Positions 22,564-32,192 of a DNA stretch of 64,000 nucleotides are shown piece by piece. Each line of letters starts with the position of its first letter. Within the stretch, counting starts at the first letter, position 1. This DNA comes from Valencia hispanica. Taxonomy: Eukaryota > Chordata > Actinopteri > Cyprinodontiformes > Valenciidae. The notes beneath the pieces were generated by a model, which saw only the letters and a list, made by a program, of their open reading frames with translations, had not been told where the DNA came from and did not search any database. The position numbers and the translations under genes are program-made. The stretch is from the NCBI GenBank assembly GCA_963556495.2, contig OY747717.1:3127501-3191500 (forward strand). Direction: 5' to 3'.

Positions 22564-25430
22564 TAGAAAAGTCCGGCGCCACCTCTGGTCCTAAAACCTC
22601 TTATAAAGGCATGACGAATTAGAAAAGAGCTGCAGAAACCAGAGGTGGGAACATTATGGGACCCATAATAAATCTTATCAGGTCTTATGTTTTATTTGTA
22701 CACATGTGATTCAAAATAATTACCTTCAGTAGAGCTGCAACAATACTGGAAAATCCTATGACTGCAGTTCTATTAATAAATATCGAGACGACTTTGTCAG
22801 AACATCTTATTAACATGCAAAGTGCAAATTGATCACAGTTGGAACCAAAATTATAACAAATAACACAGAGATGGACTCAGTGCATGTTATTTAATTATTT
22901 GCGATTATCCACACCGTTTTCCAAGAAAACACCAATCTTTTCTTTTTTATTTGTACGCTGCTGAGCTGAGCGTGCTGAATTTTAAACCTTTATTTCTGTG
23001 TTACAGTCTTCTTGTTTGCAGATTTTTCTCCGTAGCATGTGTAAAATATTGAAATATTTAAGGAGCAGTCTTCAGAGTGGAAAACCATAAAACAAAAAAC
23101 TTGGGATTATAACATCACTTTAAGAAAAATGTACTTAAACATAGAAAGTAAAAGTTATTCTGCATCAAAGCCACAAAAAGGATATATTGGAAAATTACAT
23201 TTCCCCCCAAAATATTCAACATGTTTAAATTAACATTACCAGCCAGAGGTATGCAGAAATAAAACTAACAACTTAAAAACTACCCAGGAGAGTTAAAACA
23301 TGTAACCTGTATTATTTTAAGCTATTATTTATATCGAGCGTTCATCAAAATCCACCAACTGCTGTCATGAAATCATGGAAAGTCAGTCGTTGTGAGGATT
23401 TAGAGGGAATTGGGTCACATCTTTTTAAAAAACTGGGTTCCCACGCTGACAGATGTCAGTTTTAGCTTGTAGCTTTTCTCTAACCCCTAAATTATTTATT
23501 CAATTAACCAATAAGCCCCATCCCACCCCGATCACTGACCTCTAAACCTCTTTCTCAGACCATTCAGTAACTCTGTATGATCACATTATTTTTATTACAT
23601 ATTAATTTAATGGGTTTAGACTGGCTTGAATTAAAAAAGGTCTTGGTGGATACAGTGATCCGTCGTGGATGTAGAAACACCCACAGATGGAAGCGTGGTG
23701 GAGATCACTGTGATGCTGGTTCTGGTCCAGTCAGACCAAAAAAAGCTAATAATGCGCTAACTGACCTACAGGAGTGGGGGGGTGTTGTTGTTGTTGTTTA
23801 AATCCCTTTAGAAAACAATAAAATTATTATTATTATGTATTTTTATTTCATTTTAGTCTCCCCCATATACTTTTACTCTGCACCAAATAAGGGTAGCTAT
23901 TTATATGGTAGCCACCTAGCTAGCTATACCAGGATTGGGGTAATATTAAAACTAGTTTTTAAATGTGTACTAAAAGTTTCTAACCTTATTAAAAAGCAAA
24001 ATAAGACATTCTTTTGTGATAAACTTTACTGTTCTACGTCACGAATCTGCTGATATTTGTTCTGTAGGTAGTTTTTGAGCTACCTAAAACGAGGTAGTTA
24101 TTAAGTAGGTAAAATGATTTAAAAGAAATGGTCGTTATTCTTCTTTAAAAAGCACAATATGTCTTAGTATTGTACAATTTAGTTTTTTTAATTTTAGTTT
24201 AATTATCGTTTGAAGCCGCTTTAATTCCAAACTAGGGATAACATGGTACCCATCTAACTAAGCTTGTTAGCCATACCAGCGTTGAAAAATATTCATTCCC
24301 ATTTTAAAAACGGGAATCTTATTAAAGATGGCAAAAAATTGCTTTTAAAGTAATTGATTTTTACTACTTTAAAAAAATGCAAGCCATCTAGCTTACTACA
24401 GAGCAATCTACTTATCAATGAATTAGAAACCATTTCTTTCAAAATGAAGAATGAAAATGTTCCAGATTTGCTGTGATCCTCTATATTCTGCTTACAAATT
24501 GACGTTTTGAATGAAATTCGGCTCGGTTCAGAACTTTGCCTCGATTGCAGAAACAATATGGCTTTCTGAACATGAACAAAGACGATAAATAAGCAGTTTT
24601 CGGTCTGTTTCTAACACTACAGGGCTCAGGAAGCCTGAACTCAGAGGGCTGAGCTCTCGGGGCAAAAATAATAACTTTAAAAGTCATCAGCTTGGAGCTA
24701 ATCCCACCACGGCCTGTGGACATTTTAATACCAGAGTGATTAGCAATGATCCTAAACCCCAAACAGCCAACCTCCCACTCAGCCCTCTTAGGCCTGGGCT
24801 CCTCTCCCACCCCAGCTTCAGCTCACCGTCCCTGGGGGAAGGCGGCCAGGCGAGTCCCCGGATTAAGGCCACTCTGTGCTTTGGACCTTGGAGTCTGGAA
24901 AAAGTTAAACCCCTGGACGTTCGCCACTTCATTTCTCTAAGTGGCATCAGTCCCCTTGTTATGACTGTTAATTAAAGTTGGATTTATTCAAGAGGCCTTT
25001 TTTTTTTTTTTTGACAAAAGCCAAAAAATATAGTTTACATTCGCTGTTTTTTTTCTAATCTTTCTGTTAAATTAAGTGGACTTTTTTTTCTTCTATTTCA
25101 TAGCTTGTCCATGTTGTTTATCGGTTTTATTTGTGTGAGAAAGTGGGAAGCTGTGAATGTTTGTGGTGGTGGGGGGGTACTGGGAATTTTTTCACACGAG
25201 TGAGCAGATGTTGCAGTTTCTCAGGAGAGATTTATGTCAGGATGGAAACACACGCACACACACAACACACTGGGCTCTGTGTCATAATGAATGCATCTTA
25301 TCAGTCAACATCCACACAGTCTGGGGAAAAAAAGCCTTTCACGGACGCTAAAATAAACCTACATGCATTTCGGCCCATCGGGGCTGTAAAAGGCCAGAGA
25401 ACCATTATCAGGTAACTATTATTAGTTATC

Positions 25431-26237
25431 AAGGGTGTAACGGTACATAAGAATGACGGTTCGGTACGTATTTGGGTTTTCAAAGTCACAGTTTGGTACG
25501 TTTTTGGTACACTTCAATCAAGAAAAATAAATACAAATGTGCATTTATTTATTTTTTGATCAGTATTAAAAAGAATAACCTTTTTTTTTCCTGAAATTAA
25601 TTTGATTTTATTATGTTTTATAACTTAAAATTGAAAGTATAGAGTATAGAGATTTATAATATATTAATAAAATAGTACAACCAGACATAGCCAGAGTAGG
25701 AAACAGTATGACCACTTGAAAACAGTCAGTGTTACTGTTTAGAAATGTTTCAATAATACTTACCTTGAATGCAGCATGGTCAGCTGTTGAGAAAAGCCCT
25801 TCTCATCAACGGGGATTCCTCCGACTTGCGTTTTATACCCAATAAGGAATTTGGGCTGATTGGATGCTACTGGTAGCCATGTTGGACGTCCGCTGGTTTT
25901 TCTCCAGTATCAGTGATGTTTCCATTCAGATTGACATTGTTTCAGGTGAGTCATTCAGTTCAGTGCAGAGCGTGTTATGGACCTTATTGCTGTTGAAAGA
26001 TGCGTTCGCTGACAAAGTTCTGGTTTGGTCCGTCTTTCTTTTTCTACTGTAGCTGCATGAGAAACCATTTATGTTCCCAGATAGCAGAGTTTAGTGAAAG
26101 CTGGGAGTCCTTTCTGTTTTGTTTTGGTGTCACTGTTCAAAGTTGCCCTGCAGGAACGTTGCACACATAAACACACATAAACATTTTGCATTAGTTAAGG
26201 TCCAAAAAGTATGAATACACGTACCGTTACACCCCTA
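25431..26237. mobile_element. hAT-type element (GGGTGTAACGGTAC termini)
   Basis: Left aagggtgtaacggtacat, right cgtaccgttacacccctaa, an inverted pair. The interior has no transposase reading frame. A flanking duplication is not clear. It ends about 100 bases before exon 6. Confidence 0.65.
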
Positions 26238-26332
26238 ATATTTATTGTCTTCCCCATCCTATGATGGGTGATATTTACCAGAACTGTGTTTACAGTGTCT
26301 TATAAGCCAGTCCTGTCTAACTGTTTTTTCAG

Positions 26333-26821
26333 CATCAGCCCAGTTCTTCCTCATCCCCAGTAAGTTCCCAGATGACTCCCAGTAAAGAGACATCAAGAGT
26401 TGGCCTGCCCCGCAGTTCAAAGCTGCAGCGAGCGGACAGCGTCAAAGACCTGCTCGGTAGATTAACAGGCCCAACTCCTTACCTGTTTTCACCTCACAGC
26501 CCTTTCTCTGGACACAGACGAGTCCTGAGGTCTGTGTCCATGGAGGCGCTGCACTCGCCCAAGTCTAAGCTGAGTCCGTTCACACCAAGTGCGGCCGAAC
26601 AAGTCAGGAGTCCACTTCCCAGGGTCACCGTGACTCGATCCAGATACGCCAAACAGATCGAGGCTGAATCAGCTGAGACGGGCGCCAAATCTACAAAGAT
26701 AGCCGCGAGAATTGATTGTCCAGTAGAGGGCAGCGCTGAGAAGACTGATTCGGCTACAACGGGCAAACCAAAAACTCCAGGGTCTGGCAGAGATTCGGTG
26801 GCGGACTCTGGCGTTGGATCG
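26333..26821 (+). CDS. Exon 6: Ser/Pro-rich basic linker
   Basis: The largest exon (163 codons). Acceptor tgttttttcag, donor TCG|gtaaga, both phase 0. The product opens HQPSSSSSPVSSQM and contains a possible short helix RADSVKDLLGRLTG. Several Ser-Pro/Thr-Pro sites follow (FSPHSPFS, LHSPKSKLSPFTPS, VRSPLPR), and an RSVSMEAL stretch fits a basophilic kinase or 14-3-3-like site. Low complexity and strong charge suggest a disordered regulatory linker. The end (DSVADSGVGS) is again Ser-rich. I recognise no named domain. Confidence 0.85.
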
Positions 26822-27044
26822 GTAAGAGACGGAGAGAGTCGAATCGAATCCGGACGAGCCGCCCTGATGGTCCCGCTCCAATCTGGGGAACTTTGCACTC
26901 TTTCTGGTTGATGACGGCACGGACGTTTCATCAAACATCTATCTGCATGACTTGATCCCACTTAAGGGCACAATACCGCATCAAATCTTTTAAAGCACGT
27001 TCTCATTCAATCATCGACTGAAACTGATTTCTTTTTTTCACCTA

Positions 27045-27345
27045 CACTGCCTTGAAAAAACACAATCACCCCTTGAACTGATTCATATTTTGTCTTGGTA
27101 CAACCACACAAACTTCAATGTGTTTTAATGGGACTTAAAAGTGACAGGTGTGGCAAAGCGGTGAGGAAAATGATACGTGGTTTATCACATTCTTATGTAT
27201 AAACGTCAAAACTGAGGCATGAATCTGTTAGAGAGAAAAAATCCCCAACTTTGGGCATCTCCTAGAACACAGTTCATAGACCATGGACCAACTGCAGACC
27301 TACTAAAAACGTGAACTTTTTAGCAAACCTACAAACCCCTACATA
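27045..27345 (+). mobile_element. Tc1-family element, left part (split)
   Basis: Starts cactgccttgaaaaaacaca and cccttgaactgattcatatt, the terminal repeat style of a fish Tc1 family. It continues at 28596 after a nested element. Confidence 0.7.
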
Positions 27346-28595
27346 GTGGATCCCCGGTTATTAGTGTGGGTTAGGGACCACAGATCCCAGCGAATTCTTC
27401 AGACCGTCTCTAAAAACACTAAGAACTGCTAAACGCCAGGAAGGTTTTTTGCTGCGGTTCCTTTTCACACTGCAAGTAAACGCAACAGGACCAGAGTTTC
27501 TCAACAAAAAGACACGTGTGCTAAGGTCTTTCTGCCACTGGACAGTTAAACGTGTAAGCGGGGTAAAACCAGGAAGCCATGTTAAAACAGGTCAACATAA
27601 ACAATGGAGAGTGCTGTTCTTATTGTCTTTCGGCGTTGTGGTTAAAACACAGGGGTTGCGTTAACCGAATATTCCTTCCATGAATTCAAAACTGTGGCTG
27701 ATTGGGCAAAGGCGGAGCGTTCAGGCCACAGCAGGTGAAATGTTCATAATACACGTAGCTTGTTAATCTGCTCGATGTGGATTCTCCGATCAGTTTGTTT
27801 GAATTTAATATCAACTAAAACGAATGAAAACGAACTACTGAACATGTTGTGATCTCTGATACAGCTATTGCTCTTAACAGAAATGTTTGAGCGTCTAGAC
27901 CGTTTGCTTCAACATGACGTGTACAATAGGATGCAGATAGACTTATTGTGTAGAATTAACATATCATTATGATATGAATATGGATAGAATATATTGATGT
28001 CACAGTGGGGACATTCACATGTTAAGGCAGCACACGCATTAAACATACAAAAAGAAATAAAGTATTACTTCTCCTAATGCGCCACAAAGACGGGTGCCCG
28101 TCGAGACTAAAAACGTCGGTTGTTTGTTTTTTTGTTTACTAGGTGGGATAAAGTTCGGTCTCTTTCACACCTGATTTGCTCCGCCACCTCTTCAGCTGGG
28201 TCTCAGTTTGCACCAGAGTTCGTTGGGTTGTACTGACACCGGCCCAAAAGGTCCGGACCAAAGGAGGTAACGAATAAGAGTTCGTTTTAAGCTAGCTAAA
28301 CGAGGCTGGTGTGAATACGCCCTTAATATGCATCGGTACGCACAGTGGAAAACGTCTTAGCGCCACCACAGAAGCTAACATCGACGATCTCCCTTATTTC
28401 CCACGCTTTTGGGTATCGGCGCCAATCAGTGTCAAGGAAAACAAATGAAACTTCTGCATTGGCTAGCAAATTTCAGTCAATAGCGTGTCAAGTAGCATTG
28501 TGCCGAGGTATTCCAACTTCCCAAGCTGCATTTTCTTTTGACAGTTTTAGTTAAGCTCTACGAAACAAAATCCGGAAAAACTCTGGGATCCACTG
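27346..28595. mobile_element. TA-flanked element nested in Tc1 (pogo/Tigger-like?)
   Basis: Left terminus gtggatccccggtt after TA, right terminus ctctgggatccactg followed by TA, so the inverted ends abut a TA duplication. About 1.25 kb. No transposase motif was found, and class is inferred from TA and end style. Confidence 0.6.
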
Positions 28596-29080
28596 TATGC
28601 GATGGAATAGACCAAACACCATTCTCACAGAGACTTGGTGGTGGCAGCATCATGATGGGGGGGGGTGTTTTTCTTCCATCCTGAAAGAAAACCTGTTGGA
28701 AGCTGCAGAAGACCTGAGAGCGAGGTGGAGGTTCACCTTCCAGCAGGACAACCACCCTAAACATACAGCCAAAGATACAGTGGGATGGTCTAGTCAAAGT
28801 CCAGACCAAAATCCAATAGAGAACCTGCGGCAACATTTGATAACTGACTGAGCTTGAGATGTTTCATATAGAACTGAAAATTGTTTCAGTCTGGAGATGT
28901 TCAAAGCTGCTGGAGGCAAAGGAGGCTGAACACAAATACACCCAACACTCTTTAGACTTTCATTTGTAATTATAAAAAAACAAACTTGCATTATTTTGTT
29001 TCCATTTCATAATTATTCACTACTTTATGGTGGTTCATCACATAAAACCCCAATAAAATACACATTGTGGTTGTGGTTGA
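28596..29080 (+). pseudogene. Tc1-family element, transposase C-terminal part
   Basis: It encodes decayed Tc1 motifs: ggtggcagcatcatgatggg (GGSIM), caggacaaccaccctaaaca (QQDNHPKHTA), tggtctagtcaaagtccaga (W-S-S-Q-S-P-D), ccaatagagaacctgcggca. The reading frame 28597-28851 keeps QDNHPKHTAKDTVGWSSQSPDQNPIENLR, but catalytic context upstream is lost. Confidence 0.75.
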
Positions 29081-29787
29081 GAACAAATTACATCACAGTT
29101 TTTCCTTCTTTATTGGTAATAATGACTATTTTATTTCATAAAACAAAGATTTAAACTGATGCATTTGTTTCATGCTTTTTGGGGGTCTGGCTTCTGTTTG
29201 CTTTCTGAACTTTTTCCCAGTTTTGTTTTTATTTTTTTACCAGAGTTAACGTAGCATGATGATGTAAGGTGGGAAAAACAAGGGTCTCCATCCTGAACAG
29301 AGGAAAACAAACCTTTAGGTCACTTTTATTAAAACGACGCATCATGAGAAACCTACAAGGTTACGACGAAGCGTTGAAGAATTATTTATAATCGCCTTTT
29401 TTCCAAGCCTGGGGCAAAGAAATCGGTTGGAGAGAGCCAATGAATTAGTAAACAGGAAGGCTGGAATGTTTCGTTCATGATTCCATCGTCTTTCTTAAGT
29501 TGATCTGGAAAAAATAAAGTGTGAATAACTACTAAATTTCTGTTCCCTACAAAGTTGAACAAGCTGGACATTTTCCATTTCACTATTTCTACAACAGGTT
29601 GAGTACGAGTTGTCTTCTACAGTTATGTACGCTTGACTTAAAATCTCCCAAATCTTGCTTTTGCTGATCAATTCCTCCATCAATAACAGAACGCCTTTAA
29701 ATCATCCTACTGCTTCACCGCACGAGTGATTTTTCACTCCCAAACGTCTCCGCCTTCTCTCTGAATCCTCTGGTTTTTGTCCTCCAG

Positions 29788-30078
29788 GAGTCAGAAGTCG
29801 ACTCCAGCAAGCAGTCCGACAGCCCGTCGGAGGAGGAACCATCCACACCCAGAGCCACGACCGTCACCCAGAACCCAAAGTATCAGCTGCTGATGAACCA
29901 CGAGCTGAAGACCAACGGGCTGAGCAGCAGGGAGCCCAACGGTCCAGGGGGCGGCGGGTCGGTCGGCGACAAGAGCCCCAGGCTGTCCAGATGGGAGACC
30001 ACCCGGCTGGGGACCAACAACTTCCGCGGCTCCCTGGAGTCCCTGGCCTCGCGGGACTGGGACACAGGTTCTGACAGG
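29788..30078 (+). CDS. Exon 7: Ser/Gly/Pro-rich linker
   Basis: Acceptor gtcctccag, donor AGG|gtgggt, phase 0 on both sides, 97 codons. It begins with an acidic Ser cluster (ESEVDSSKQSDSPSEEEPST), passes a Gly run (GPGGGGSVGDKSPR) and ends in a more conserved-looking RGSLESLASRDWDTGSDR. GC content is much higher than the flanking introns, as expected for a coding exon. Confidence 0.85.
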
Positions 30079-31850
30079 GTGGGTGAGGACGACCACGATG
30101 TGTGTGTGTGTGAGGGATTCAGCTCTGGCAGATTAAAGACGGGCCAAATGAGAACCAGATGCTGAGGGATAACAGTCAGTCCAGAGTTGGTGAGCAGCGC
30201 CATCACCTGGAAGAAATAGGAACAGATCTGAAGCTTCTGTAGAAATCTGTCATGAAGTCAAAGATGCTCTCATCTTCATCCTCATTCAGCTGAGTTAAAT
30301 ACTCAGATGTTTCCAAAAATATGAAAAATAAGTTGTTTAAAAATGTTTAACAATGTTTAAAATATTTATTTTATTTTGTCTTTAAAATGTTTTTCTACTG
30401 AAGCCGACATTTAGAGACAATACCTTTTTTTTTCTTTTAGCTTTTTCTTTTAGTTGTCTAAAGTTTTTCTTTGATGGAACTTTATTTAACTTAAATATGT
30501 AGGAAAGCATTTAAATAAATAATATATATATAAATAAAATAATGAAATGGTCTCTTAAAATAACAAAAAAAAATTAAATGAATTAAAGTTTGATTATTGG
30601 TGAAAAAATTAAAATGTAAAGTAAATGCATTCTAAGGTTATATCACTAAAAGATTTGACTGTAGGAAAAATAAGTTTGAACGTGGTAAATTATTAAAGGT
30701 TTTTAGTAAAAAAAAATTTATTTAAACAAATATATATATTTTTAAGCATTTCTGGAATAAATAAAGAATATTTTAAATAAGAGTTATTACTTTTTTTTTA
30801 ATAAAACGGTAAAAAAAGGATACAAACAATTGTGATTAAGAAGTAAATAAATGTTATAAAAATGTATTTCTTCTATTTTTATTTTAAGTTTTTCCACACA
30901 ACTTTTAAATTAGTAGCTAAGATTTGCTTGAAAGTGTCAGAGAAGATGTTCTAATTCTCATTGCAGAATGAGAACAATATAATCTTTCACTTCAATATGA
31001 AGAAAAGCATTTAAAGTAAAATAAAATATGTAAATAAAATAAAATAATTTTAAAATTCAAAATATTTCTATTTTCTTAAATTTAGACTATTAGTAAATTA
31101 CAATATAAAGTAAATACATTTTAAATGTATATCCATAAACATTTTTAAAGTAGGAAAGCCCAACTTTTTTATTTTACTGAGAAAATAAGTTTAAATATGA
31201 AACCTTTTGCAAGTATTTAAGAAAAAAAAAGATTTAAGCAAATATGTAAAACAAATTTCCGAATTAAATAAAGAAAATTGTACATGAAACGTAAGAAAGT
31301 AAAGAAAGATTAAGAGAGTAAATAATAAAAAAATGTATGTCCTCTTTTTTTAATTAAAATTTTTGCACGCGAGTTTTAAGTCAGTAGCTAAAATGTATGT
31401 TAACGTTTCAGAAATGTGGAGCTGAAGCGTTTCTAAACACCGGGCTCTGAACAGCTGATTCCCTCATGAACTGATTAGTTTGGCCCCAAACCTTAAAGGA
31501 GAAACTTGTCTGTTGCAGACTGAGAACAACGTAATCTTTCCTTTTCAGTTTATGAGCAGCGCCACCTTCTGGAAGAAACACAGACTGAAGGTTTCTCGCT
31601 CCGCCGGCTTTCTCACAGTTTCCAATCAGAGCACAGCGTCTCGGCTTCAATCAATGTTTTTATTTTTGCAAAAATTATCTCTGATCTTCACGTTAATGCA
31701 TCAGCCGGCAGAGATGAAACAATAATTCACGGCTGACATCACCGCCGTTCTGTTAAAGTAATAAATGTCTTGTTGATCGCAGCTCCACGTCAGTGTTGCC
31801 TATGTTTACTGGCTTGAAACTGAACACCTGGTTGGTTGTTTTGTTTGCAG
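30079..31850 (+). other. Intron 7: AT-rich with degenerate ~500-bp duplication
   Basis: Two related blocks (about 30490-30900 and 30985-31400) share aaagcatttaaa, aaataaaataatgaaa-like runs, gtaaagtaaatgcatt-like and aataagtttgaa-like stretches, followed by gagcagcgccaccttctgga-like motifs. No coding signal. Confidence 0.5.
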
Positions 31851-31949
31851 ACGGGTGTCATCGACAGCCCCCCCAGGGTGTTCAACAGTCCGTACTCCAC
31901 AACTACATCCATGGACTACAACCCCCCCTACAGGATGTCAGAGTTCAAG
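31851..31949 (+). CDS. Exon 8: Pro/Tyr-rich linker
   Basis: Acceptor tttgtttgcag, donor AAG|gtttgt, 33 codons, phase 0 both sides. The product TGVIDSPPRVFNSPYSTTTS continues into MDYNPPYRMSEFK. The Tyr-Pro pattern suggests a short linear motif region. Only 90 bases separate it from exon 9. Confidence 0.85.
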
Positions 31950-32039
31950 GTTTGTAGCTGTGAAGCTTTAGGAAATGTCGAGTTTCTATGTAGAAACAGG
32001 CCGTAGCGACTGAAGCTGCGCTCCCATCTCCGGTTTCAG

Positions 32040-32192
32040 GGCGGACTCTCTCCTGCCACCTCAGAGATGAACCTGTACTTCAACAGTCGCAGCACCAGTC
32101 CGATCGGGGTTCCCACGCCCACGCTGACCGTCCCCCGCACCCGATTCTCGGCCTACGACACCCTGAGGAGGAGGACTGAAGTGAACAACACG
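32040..32192 (+). CDS. Exon 9: Ser/Thr/Pro linker with basic end
   Basis: Acceptor ccggtttcag, donor ACG|gtaccg, 51 codons, phase 0. The product has GGLSPATSEMNLYFNSRSTS, then PIGVPTPTLTVPRTRFSAYD and TLRRRTEVNNT. Ser-Pro and Thr-Pro sites precede a basic RRR patch. It joins directly to the start of the second coiled coil in exon 10. Confidence 0.85.

Larger units (their letters stand above)
18974..26332 (+). other. Intron 5: L2 tail, TA repeat, 600-bp tandem duplication, MITEs
   Basis: It holds the minus-strand L2/Maui 3' end (19056-19290), a (TA)n/(TG)n tract (19294-19352), a tandem duplication (19680-20915), a foldback element (21869-22563) and a hAT element (25431-26237). A GC-rich, repeat-free stretch at about 24610-24975 stands out. 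The rest shows nothing recognisable. Confidence 0.55.
26822..29787 (+). other. Intron 6: nested Tc1 and TA-flanked element
   Basis: The Tc1 (27045-29080, split) with its 1.25-kb insert fills most of this intron. 29.1-29.78 kb shows nothing recognised. Confidence 0.55.

Noticed and set aside
26494..26961. 155-codon minus-strand frame across exon 6
   Set aside because: It is the antisense shadow of the Ser/Pro-rich exon 6, which has correct splice borders on the plus strand.
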